Shown here: piece after piece, positions 1 to 5,770 of the stretch
Layout: every line of letters starts with the position of its first letter
Position numbering within the stretch: the first letter of the stretch is position 1
Assembly (NCBI GenBank): GCA_046717125.1
Contig: JBKJVQ010000117.1
Coordinates: 1-9,659 of the forward strand
Reading direction: 5' to 3'
DNA: 9,659 nucleotides
DNA from: JBKJVQ01 sp046717125
GTDB lineage: Bacteria; Pseudomonadota; Alphaproteobacteria; Rhizobiales; Methyloligellaceae
Translations under genes and position numbers: made by a program
Notes under the pieces: model-generated
Databases searched by the model: none
What the model saw: the letters and a program-made list of their open reading frames with translations, nothing else
What the model was told of the DNA's origin: nothing

Positions 1-350
1 TTCGGGATGAAGCCGGCGGCTCCTTTATTCAACGCCTCGCGCGATAGCGTGCGATCCTCCGTGCCTGACACGATGACGATCGGCAGACGCGGAAAAAGCT
101 TACGCAGACGCAGTAGCCCGTCGAAACCCGCCGTGCCCGGCAGGAAGAGATCGAGCAGCGCAAGGTCGAACCGCCCGATGCTGCGCAGCTTGCGGATCGC
201 GTGGTCGATCGAGTCGACGTCAATCACGGTCGCACTGTCGAACTCGGCTTCGACGGCGGAGCGCAGGGCCTGCCGGAACAGCGGATGATCATCCACGACC
301 AGCACCCGTTTCAGTCCGGCGCGCGGCGCGTTTGCCTCTTGTGTCAGCAT
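1..350 (-). CDS. Response regulator, receiver domain (NarL/FixJ type, AgmR/ExaE-like), 3' part outside window
   Basis: This is the N-terminal 116 codons of a two-component response regulator; the output domain lies beyond the left edge. The reading shows a full receiver domain: an acidic pair Asp20-Asp21 in VLVVDDHPLFRQAL, the phospho-acceptor Asp67 in FDLALLDLFLPG, the switch Ser95 in IVIVSG, and the start of the GAAGFIPK motif, whose Lys is split by the edge. The DDHPLFRQAL motif is typical of NarL/FixJ regulators with a LuxR-type HTH. It resembles AgmR/ExaE, which control PQQ alcohol dehydrogenases in pseudomonads; that match is from memory. It lies just downstream of the alcohol dehydrogenase on the same strand but behind a terminator, so it is probably transcribed separately. 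No Shine-Dalgarno is visible. A second in-frame ATG at 359 would add three residues. Receiver identity is sure; the link to alcohol oxidation is inferred. Confidence 0.87.
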   Translation of the reverse strand, partial: MLTQEANAPRAGLKRVLVVDDHPLFRQALRSAVEAEFDSATVIDVDSIDHAIRKLRSIGRFDLALLDLFLPGTAGFDGLLRLRKLFPRLPIVIVSGTEDRTLSREALNKGAAGFIP

Positions 351-357
351 GCCGCAC

Positions 358-388
358 ATATTAGCAGCGCGGTTTGCAAGCGGAACAA
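358..388 (-). promoter_or_regulatory. Possible promoter of the response regulator gene
   Basis: On the minus strand a good -10 hexamer, TAATAT (363-358), lies seven bases before the ATG at 350. A weak -35, TTGTTC (388-383), lies at a long 19-base spacing. If the -10 is used, transcription would start at or next to the ATG. That would fit the absence of a ribosome binding site and suggest a leaderless or nearly leaderless message. It would also rule out the in-frame ATG at 359, which overlaps the hexamer. Confidence 0.25.
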
Positions 389-391
389 AAA

Positions 392-421
392 AAGCCCCGA
401 GGGTTACCTCCCTCGGGGCTT
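392..421 (-). terminator. Intrinsic terminator of the alcohol dehydrogenase operon
   Basis: A perfect 12-base-pair hairpin (arms 392-403 and 410-421, six-base loop) is rich in G and C. On the minus strand it is followed by a run of T residues (the A tract at about 386-393 on the plus strand). It lies 21 bases after the stop codon of the dehydrogenase and before the response regulator gene. It should therefore end the five-gene transcript. Confidence 0.93.
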
Positions 422-442
422 AGCTGTATTCAGGCGACAGGA

Positions 443-2206
443 TCAGTTGGCAGCAACCGTCTTGGGCATCTTGAAGACCCAGAAGCTGCCGCCCTGGTTG
501 AACTCGCCAACCTGTTTGGCTACTTCGCCGCCCCAGAGCGGAACCGCGCCGCCCCAGCCGGAAGCCACGCCGACATACTGCTCGCCGTCCATTTCCCAGG
601 TGATGGGCGGAGCGACGACGCCCGAGCCGGTGTTGTACTTCCAGAGCTCCTTGCCGTCATTGGCGTCATACGCGACCAGGTAACCTTCGGGGGTGCCCGC
701 GAAAACCAGGCCGCCCTTCGTGGTCATCGTACCGCCCCAGAGCGGGGACGGATTCTTGACTTCCCACTTGATCTGACCGGTCTTGGGATCCATCGCGCGC
801 AGGACGCCAATGTGATCGTCATAGAGCGGCTTGATGGTGAAGCCCGCGCCGAGATAGGCCGCGCCCTTCTTGTAGCTCACCGGCTCGTTCCAGATGTCCA
901 TGCCCCACTCGTTCGAGGGGATGTAGAACAGTCCCGTGTCTGGGCTGTACGAAATAGGCATTTGATTCTTGCCGCCGAGGAACGACGGCGCCGCGAACAC
1001 GACCTCGCCCTTCTTGGCCTCCTTCGGGTCGCCCGGACGGTTATCGTCGACGAACTTCGGGCTGCCGTCGTCGTTGAGGCCGCTGGCCCAGGTGATCTTG
1101 CTCACGAAAGGCGCGCCGCGGATGAACTTTCCATTCGTCCGGTCGAGCACGTAGAAGTAGCCGTTACGGTCGGCGGTGGCAGCTGCCTGCACGCCGTCCA
1201 TCTCGAAGGGAATGAGCTCGTTTACGCCGTCAAAGTCCCAGGCGTCATTCGGCGTGGTCTGGAAGTGCCACTTGATTTCGCCCGTCTCCGGATCGAGTGC
1301 GAGGCGCGAGCAGGAATACAGATTGTCGCCGGGGCGCAGCCAGGAATTCCACGGCGCCGGGTTGCCGGTGCCGATTAAAACCAGCTTGGTCGCCGGATCG
1401 TACGTGCCGCCGAGCCACGTGGCTCCGCCGCCAAACTTCCACAAGTCGCCCTTCCAGGTCTTGCCCTTCTCGCCCGTCATGGACGAGTCTTTGCCCTCGA
1501 GCTTGCCCATATGGCCCTCGATGACGGGTCGCGACCAGACCAGCTCGCCGTTATCGACCTTGCGGGCCTCAACCCGGCCGACGACGCCGAACTCGCCGCC
1601 CGATACGCCGGTGACGAGGATCGGACCGAACTTTTCGGAAGGAACGATTAACGGGGCCGCGGTATAGGAGTAGCCGCCCTTGAAATCGTCGATCGTCTTG
1701 GTCCAGACGACCTTGCCGCTCTTGGCGTCGAGCGCCACGAGCTTGGCGTCGAGCGTGCCGAAAATCACTTTGTCGCCGAACAGCGCGGCGCCGCTATTGA
1801 CGACGTCGCAGCACGGCAGGATGCCTTCGGGAAGGCGATGGTCGTACTGCCAGAGCTCCTTGCCCGTCTTGGCGTCGATTGCCCACATGCGGCTATACGA
1901 GCCGGTCAGGTAGATCACGCCGTCCTTGACGAGGGCCTGGCTCTCCTGACCGCGCTGCTTTTCGCCGCCCATGGAGAAGGTCCAGGCCGGGACGAGCCCG
2001 GCGACATTGTCCTTGTTGATTTTGTCGAGCGGGCTGTAGCGCTGCGCTTCCGGGCCCATGCCGAAGGAAACGACATCGTCCACTGTCTTCTGGTCGTCGA
2101 GGATGTTTTCGATCGTCACGTCGGCGCGTGCGTTCTGAACGAAAGCGCCTAAAAGGAGCGCGACGGCTCCCGCAGCGGCTAGGAGAGCCGCCTTAGATTT
2201 CAACAT
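443..2206 (-). CDS. exaF: PQQ-dependent alcohol dehydrogenase, ExaA/PedH/ExaF type, probably lanthanide-dependent
   Basis: Periplasmic quinoprotein that oxidises primary alcohols (ethanol-type substrates, possibly methanol) to aldehydes and passes electrons to a c-type cytochrome. The 587 residues are full length for the family. A Sec signal peptide ends near residue 28 (QNARA). The core is an eight-bladed propeller. Landmarks are GEKQRGQESQA (81-91), the vicinal disulfide Cys132-Cys133 in LPCCDVVN, metal ligands Glu205 (GGEFGVVGR) and Asn282 (GTGNPAPWN), and the catalytic Asp324 in NDAWDFDGVNE. The C terminus GGAVPLWGG...GGSFWVFKMP matches ExaA rather than XoxF or MxaF. Asp326, two residues after the catalytic Asp, is Ser in calcium-dependent ExaA; an Asp there marks lanthanide-dependent enzymes (XoxF, ExaF, PedH). 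A strong ribosome binding site (AGGGAGG, 2217-2211) precedes the ATG. It is the last gene of the operon, 147 bases after the metallohydrolase, so it could also have its own promoter. Family is certain; metal and substrate are inferred. Confidence 0.95.
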   Translation of the reverse strand: MLKSKAALLAAAGAVALLLGAFVQNARADVTIENILDDQKTVDDVVSFGMGPEAQRYSPLDKINKDNVAGLVPAWTFSMGGEKQRGQESQALVKDGVIYLTGSYSRMWAIDAKTGKELWQYDHRLPEGILPCCDVVNSGAALFGDKVIFGTLDAKLVALDAKSGKVVWTKTIDDFKGGYSYTAAPLIVPSEKFGPILVTGVSGGEFGVVGRVEARKVDNGELVWSRPVIEGHMGKLEGKDSSMTGEKGKTWKGDLWKFGGGATWLGGTYDPATKLVLIGTGNPAPWNSWLRPGDNLYSCSRLALDPETGEIKWHFQTTPNDAWDFDGVNELIPFEMDGVQAAATADRNGYFYVLDRTNGKFIRGAPFVSKITWASGLNDDGSPKFVDDNRPGDPKEAKKGEVVFAAPSFLGGKNQMPISYSPDTGLFYIPSNEWGMDIWNEPVSYKKGAAYLGAGFTIKPLYDDHIGVLRAMDPKTGQIKWEVKNPSPLWGGTMTTKGGLVFAGTPEGYLVAYDANDGKELWKYNTGSGVVAPPITWEMDGEQYVGVASGWGGAVPLWGGEVAKQVGEFNQGGSFWVFKMPKTVAAN

Positions 2207-2353
2207 GATCCCCTCCCTAGGGCCATTTGAGTGAAGGGCACAGATGCGTGCTTCTCCGTTGTCGGAGCGTTGGCTTTTCCGCGCCTTGAGCGGGGACCGT
2301 AGCGAAGGGGAATAGGCCGGGGGATAGCCTAAAAGTACAGAATCGTCCCGCGA

Positions 2354-3311
2354 TCAGCGGGTAGTGTTTCCTGGAATGGGGAGGAGCGCTTCCTCGAACC
2401 GGCCAAAAAGGTGCACGACTGAGCGCCGAAACTCCTCGCGGGCAAGCGCGATCGCGTCGAACTGCGGCGGCATCGGTAGAGCCATAGCCTCGGTCGAGGA
2501 GAGTCCGCAGTCTATCGCATTGGTCAGCGCCTGCTCCAGCCAGTCGAGATAGTCGAGCGTCTGGGCGATGGCGCGCCCACCGCTCTCGGCGGGGCCGTGC
2601 CCCGGCACCAGCAGCCTGTAGCCGATCGCGCCCATCTCCGCCAGCGCACGGCGCCATTTCTGCAGGTCGGCATGGGGCGTGGTCGGCGCGCGGTCGAGGA
2701 ACACGATATCGCCGCCGAACAGGACCGGTCCGCTCGTCCAGGAGGACGAGATCGGAGCTCGTATGTCCGGAAAGAGGGATCGGCACGAATCTGAGTGCGC
2801 CAAACTGCTCCAGCTTCTCGATAGCGCGTGGCGGTACGACGATCTCGGTGCCCTGCATCCAGTCGCCGATCAGCCGGTAGAGGTTCGCGGCGAGGGGATC
2901 GCCCTCCACTCTGATGTTTTCGATCACGCCGGGCAGGCTCGCCAGCGATTCGGCCGGAAACGCCTGGGAGCCCAGAAAATGGTCAGGGTGGTGGTGCGTA
3001 ATGTAAGTGCGGACGATGTCTTTGCCGGTCGTCGTGCGGACGAGGTCATGCAACGCTTCGCCGAACAGCCGCGACGATCCGGTATCGATGACGACCGCAC
3101 CGTCCGCGGTGTCGACGAAGGCCGTGTTGACAATCGCGCCGCCGTTTTCCGGCGTGAAGAACTCGCGTTTGCCGTAGACAACCCAGGTTGCCTGCCCGAT
3201 AGGCGTGGCTTTCAGATCGTATGTCAGGGCGGCGAGCAGGCGGCGCGGGCCGAGAGGCAGCATCGCGACCACACCGGCAATCAGAAGGCTGCGGCGTGAG
3301 ATGTCGTTCAT
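2354..3311 (-). pseudogene. Quinoprotein relay system zinc metallohydrolase (SoxH-like, beta-lactamase fold), frameshifted
   Basis: Metallo-beta-lactamase-fold hydrolase of the SoxH-related family found beside quinoprotein dehydrogenases; its substrate is unknown. The N terminus carries a twin-arginine-like signal (DISRRSLLIAG), suggesting export in folded form. Zinc-site residues read THHHPDH (105-111), His183 in PLSGHTSSDLV, the Asp of LFGGD and the final His of LVPGHGP. Frame 1 is good to about Gly196 (codon 2726-2724) and then turns into arginine-rich nonsense. The conserved continuation, starting LFGGDIVFLDRAP, is one frame over and runs to the stop at 2354. Skipping one base near 2723 joins them into about 318 residues, the expected size. 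As read, the product loses two metal ligands. The site has no long homopolymer, so sequence error and real mutation are both open. It starts eight bases after the SoxYZ-like gene with a weak ribosome binding site, so translation may be coupled. Confidence 0.85.
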
Positions 3312-3319
3312 AAGATTTG

Positions 3320-4142
3320 TCAGCCGTCTCTAGGCGAAGCAGCCGCGCTCGCGCGGACCGGCGCCGGCACCTCGACGTCAAAACTGTTGCCGTTATTGTC
3401 GCGGCCGGCCACGCGGAGAACATCGACGCCCGCCGGAACATTCGGCTCGAGCGTCAGCATCGGGTTTTCAGATACCGGCTCGTGCAGTTCGAGCCTTCCG
3501 AGAAGGGCTCCCCCCGGCGTGCGTACTTCGACATGCTCGATAAAAAAGGCGGGGATGCCGGGCGCAAGGCCGGTATCCATCGGATGCTGGATGCGCACGC
3601 GCAACCGGGCGTCACGCCCGTCATGCCGCCAGATCCGCGCCCGTACCTCATTCAGGCGCGAGGTCCAGTCCTTTTCGCCATGCGCCTTGGCCGGCATGGT
3701 GCAGCCGCCGCCGGTCGCCGAGATCTGCGCGTATCCCACATACCATACGCCGTCTTCGGTCTGCGCGGCGCCGCGTACGACAGTCGACTGCTCGACCTTG
3801 AAATGGAACAACAGCGTTGGCCGGGCCGCGACCGGCAGGTATGTCAGTACGTGCGGAATGGGGCTGTGATCGGCGAACACGACAATGCGCTGCACGCCTT
3901 TAAGAGCCGAGGCATCGACCGTCACCGGAACGGTCGCGGGGTCTTCCGCCAATGGCGTGACGATCACCCGCACGTTCTGGTCGAAGACGATGTCGCCCTG
4001 CGGCAGGAACTGCTGCGCCCGATCCCGCCATATCTGTAAACGGAGCGGATCGGCCGAAGGCTCGGCGGCGAGAGCCGGAGCGGCGAGGAGGGCGACCGCG
4101 ACAAGGCCGAGAATTAATCTGCGCGAGGCCCGCCTCCGCCAT
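3320..4142 (-). CDS. Quinoprotein dehydrogenase-associated SoxYZ-like carrier protein, 5' end irregular
   Basis: Periplasmic fusion of a SoxY-like and a SoxZ-like domain, a family that occurs with PQQ dehydrogenases; its cargo is unknown. The SoxY-like half includes LQIWRDRAQQFLPQGDIVFD and ends in a SATGGGCTMP motif. Its Cys (about residue 147 of 273) matches the cargo-bearing Cys of the SoxY GGCGG tail. The SoxZ-like half begins at RVRIQHPMDTG and contains IPAFFIEHVEV, VSENP and DNNGNSFDVEVP. Upstream in the same frame is a clear Sec signal (RRRASRRLILGLVAVALLAA, then PALAA). No ATG, GTG or TTG lies between the in-frame stop at 4187-4189 and GTG 3973, which would cut off the signal and the start of SoxY. 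The ATG at 4142 is one frame off; dropping one G just after it gives a 273-residue protein starting MRRRASRRL. I therefore place the start there. The gene follows the MoxJ-like stop by 12 bases. Confidence 0.85.
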
Positions 4143-4154
4143 GAGATCCGAAGC

Positions 4155-5021
4155 CTAGTTTTGGTCGTCGAATTCGGCCTCGTAGGTCAACCCATACTGC
4201 TTGAAAATTTCCGTGAGCGCGCCTGATTTCCGCATTTCGGTGAGCGTGTCGACGAGCTTATAGCCGAGATCGCGACTGTCAGCCTTGACGGCAATGCCGA
4301 CGTCCCAGCCTGTGACTTCGAGGCCAGGCATAGGAGGACGTCCGACCTTGACGGGACGTCCGACCTCGCGGGCAGCCCATTCGAGTTGCGCCTGCGGGCC
4401 GAGAAGTCCGGCAACCTCGCCCTTCTTCAGGCCTTCGATTGCAGCATCGAAGTTGCGATACCGGAACGCATTCTGCCCGATCTTTCCTTCGGCCGTCTGC
4501 GGAGAGCTGACATACATGTCGGCGAGCGTGTCAAGTTCAACTCCAATCGGATGGCTTATGAACAGCGCGAGCGTTTCGTTGGCGCCCACTTTCGCCGGGT
4601 CGACGAGCAGCGCCACGCGTTCGGAATAATACCGGCCGATCGGGAACACGAACTCGTCCTTCAAGCCGAGTTCCTTGGCGGCGGGCACATGCAGCATGAC
4701 GTCGACGACGCCGCCGCCGGTACGCGGTCCCTGCCAAAGATTGACGCGCAGATCGTCGCTCACGTTCTCGCCGGCCATGCGCAGCACGAATTTCGGCTTC
4801 ACGCCGAGCTTCTCCGCCAAAGCGCGGCCGATCTCCACATCGACTCCGTGAGGCTGCCCGTCTTTTTCGAACGAATACGGCGCGAAGTCGTCATAAACGG
4901 CGATCAGAAGCTCGCCCGACGTCTTGACCTCGTCGAGCGGGCGGGCACTGAGGGGCGCGGCGGCCAGCGAACCGAACAAGACGCAGGCCGCGAGCGCGGC
5001 CAGGGAACGGATAAGGCGCAT
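4155..5021 (-). CDS. MoxJ-like periplasmic substrate-binding protein associated with quinoprotein dehydrogenase
   Basis: A 288-residue protein of the family 3 solute-binding (amino-acid-binding-like) fold, in the branch related to MoxJ/XoxJ that travels with PQQ dehydrogenases. A Sec signal ends near residue 27 (APLSARP). The mature start ELLIAVYDDFAPYSFEKDGQPHGVDVEIGRALAEKLGV is the classic first lobe of such proteins; only the landmarks LLIAVYDDFAPYSF and GVDVEIGRALAE are diagnostic. The C-terminal DVGIAVKADSRDL and LTEIFKQYG complete lobe 1. MoxJ/XoxJ are thought to help activate or mature the dehydrogenase rather than feed a transporter, and no ABC permease or ATPase is in this window. 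The ATG is chosen because it forms a TAATG overlap with the pedF stop, a sign of translational coupling. The frame stays open further upstream, but only as a shadow of pedF. Confidence 0.9.
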   Translation of the reverse strand: MRLIRSLAALAACVLFGSLAAAPLSARPLDEVKTSGELLIAVYDDFAPYSFEKDGQPHGVDVEIGRALAEKLGVKPKFVLRMAGENVSDDLRVNLWQGPRTGGGVVDVMLHVPAAKELGLKDEFVFPIGRYYSERVALLVDPAKVGANETLALFISHPIGVELDTLADMYVSSPQTAEGKIGQNAFRYRNFDAAIEGLKKGEVAGLLGPQAQLEWAAREVGRPVKVGRPPMPGLEVTGWDVGIAVKADSRDLGYKLVDTLTEMRKSGALTEIFKQYGLTYEAEFDDQN

Positions 5022-5452
5022 TACTGGCTTGCGCGCGAATTGATGTAGGAGCGGATCGCCCACATCGCTTCCTGGCTGATAATGCCCTCGTATCCGGGCA
5101 TCTTGGTCACACCGTTCTGCATGGCGCCAGACCGGACGCGGTTGATAAACCACTCGTCTCCCTCTGGCGTGTCCTCGAGCTTGCGCAGATCGGGGGCGAT
5201 GCCGCCCGAGATGGCCTCGAGCCCGTGGCAGCGCGCGCAGTTCGAATTGTATCCCGAAGCGCCGATCTCGATCGCCCTGGCGTCGCCTTTGTACGGATTT
5301 TCCATCAGCAGCTCTTCGCCGAGCGGCTTGAGGCCGGTCGTGTCGACCGCCTGCGGCTGCACGTCCCCATGACCGAACACAAGCTGAGGCGCAGCGATCG
5401 CTACCATGATTGTCATCATGCCGGCCAAAGCGGCCTTCCTTACATAACGCAT
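5021..5452 (-). CDS. pedF: Cytochrome c-550 PedF, electron acceptor of the alcohol dehydrogenase
   Basis: Small periplasmic class I cytochrome c (143 residues) expected to take electrons from the reduced PQQ of the dehydrogenase. A Sec signal covers about residues 1-27 (ending LVFG before HGD). The mature part has AVDTTGLKPLGEE, then the heme-binding CARCH at 72-76 within IGASGYNSNCARCHGLEA, and the likely sixth heme ligand Met118 in TKMPGYEG. The HGDVQPQAVDT start and GLEAISGGIAPDLR segment are characteristic of PedF. The ATG at 5452 is preceded at eight bases by GGAG, and the frame upstream of it has no signal-like sequence. It is the first gene of the operon. Its stop overlaps the MoxJ-like start. 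Confidence 0.94.
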   Translation of the reverse strand: MRYVRKAALAGMMTIMVAIAAPQLVFGHGDVQPQAVDTTGLKPLGEELLMENPYKGDARAIEIGASGYNSNCARCHGLEAISGGIAPDLRKLEDTPEGDEWFINRVRSGAMQNGVTKMPGYEGIISQEAMWAIRSYINSRASQ

Positions 5453-5770
5453 TCTTTTTGCTCCATGCTGAAAGTTGCCGGGGACCATAGGGGGCCGTTC
5501 CGGATCGCCCCATTGTCCTTTGGTGGTACATTGTCCTGAAGGACGCGCTTGAAGGCGCGCAAGTTCCACCGGTTTGGCAATTATGGACAGTGTCATTGCC
5601 CCCAGTCCAACCTACAGTCCGGTCGGGCGTGGATCGGGCCAGCGCGTCAGACGCATCGCCCGCCTGCAATCTCGCGCCCCGACGAGAATGCGATCCCTGC
5701 GCGGCCCACTCGCGTTCAAGGCGACCGCGCCGAGAATGGCCCCTCGATGGTCTTAATGGAGTACACCCTT
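5453..5770. promoter_or_regulatory. Divergent control region between pedF operon and propeller gene
   Basis: This 318-base stretch lies between two divergent start codons, so it should hold both promoters. It has no convincing coding potential; open frames here are arginine- and proline-rich and lack ribosome binding sites. The pedF-proximal third carries a repeated octamer described separately. At 5576-5600 there is an inverted repeat GGCAAT-N13-ATTGCC enclosing the small palindrome GACAGTGTC (5586-5594). I could not assign -35 and -10 boxes with confidence. Confidence 0.6.
5511..5536. repeat. Direct repeat CATTGTCC, candidate operator; third related copy at 5585-5592
   Basis: CATTGTCCT occurs twice, at 5511-5519 and 5529-5537, 18 bases apart start to start, slightly less than two helical turns. 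A related CACTGTCC is read on the minus strand at 5592-5585. Read toward pedF, the first two are GGACAATG, ending about 60 bases upstream of its start codon. Spaced repeats of this kind suit a dimeric activator such as the NarL/FixJ-type regulator at the left edge, but no binding is shown by the sequence itself. I did not find the octamer upstream of the dehydrogenase, aldehyde dehydrogenase or rhodanese genes. Confidence 0.4.

Noticed and set aside
443..2206. XoxF-type methanol dehydrogenase
   Set aside because: The extra active-site Asp is shared with XoxF, but the N-terminal GEKQRGQESQ and HRLPEGILPCCDVVN segments and the C-terminal GGAVPLWGG region follow the ExaA/PedH/ExaF ethanol dehydrogenases, and the cytochrome partner is PedF rather than XoxG.
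2347..2361. Small hairpin CCCGC-GATCA-GCGGG at the end of the metallohydrolase gene as a terminator
   Set aside because: The stem is only 5 base pairs and no T run follows on the minus strand, so it is unlikely to stop transcription into the dehydrogenase gene.
2217..2720. C-terminal extension of the metallohydrolase in its first frame down to 2217
   Set aside because: After the frame break this stretch is rich in Arg and Ala with no family features, while the neighbouring frame shows the conserved hydrolase sequence.
2722..2731. Programmed ribosomal frameshifting in the metallohydrolase
   Set aside because: No slippery heptamer, in-frame stop at the shift point or downstream structure was seen, and the family is not known for recoding.
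3320..3973. SoxYZ-like protein starting at GTG 3973
   Set aside because: It would lack the signal peptide and the first part of the SoxY domain, both of which are clearly encoded upstream in the same frame.
4155..5669. A 504-residue protein from the open frame that continues upstream of the MoxJ-like gene
   Set aside because: The first 216 or so codons overlap pedF in another frame and read as low-complexity shadow; the real start is the ATG at 5021 with a signal peptide.
5549..5770. Longer start for the propeller protein at 5549
   Set aside because: The extra 74 residues are Arg- and Pro-rich without family similarity, and the signal peptide and ribosome binding site both support 5771.
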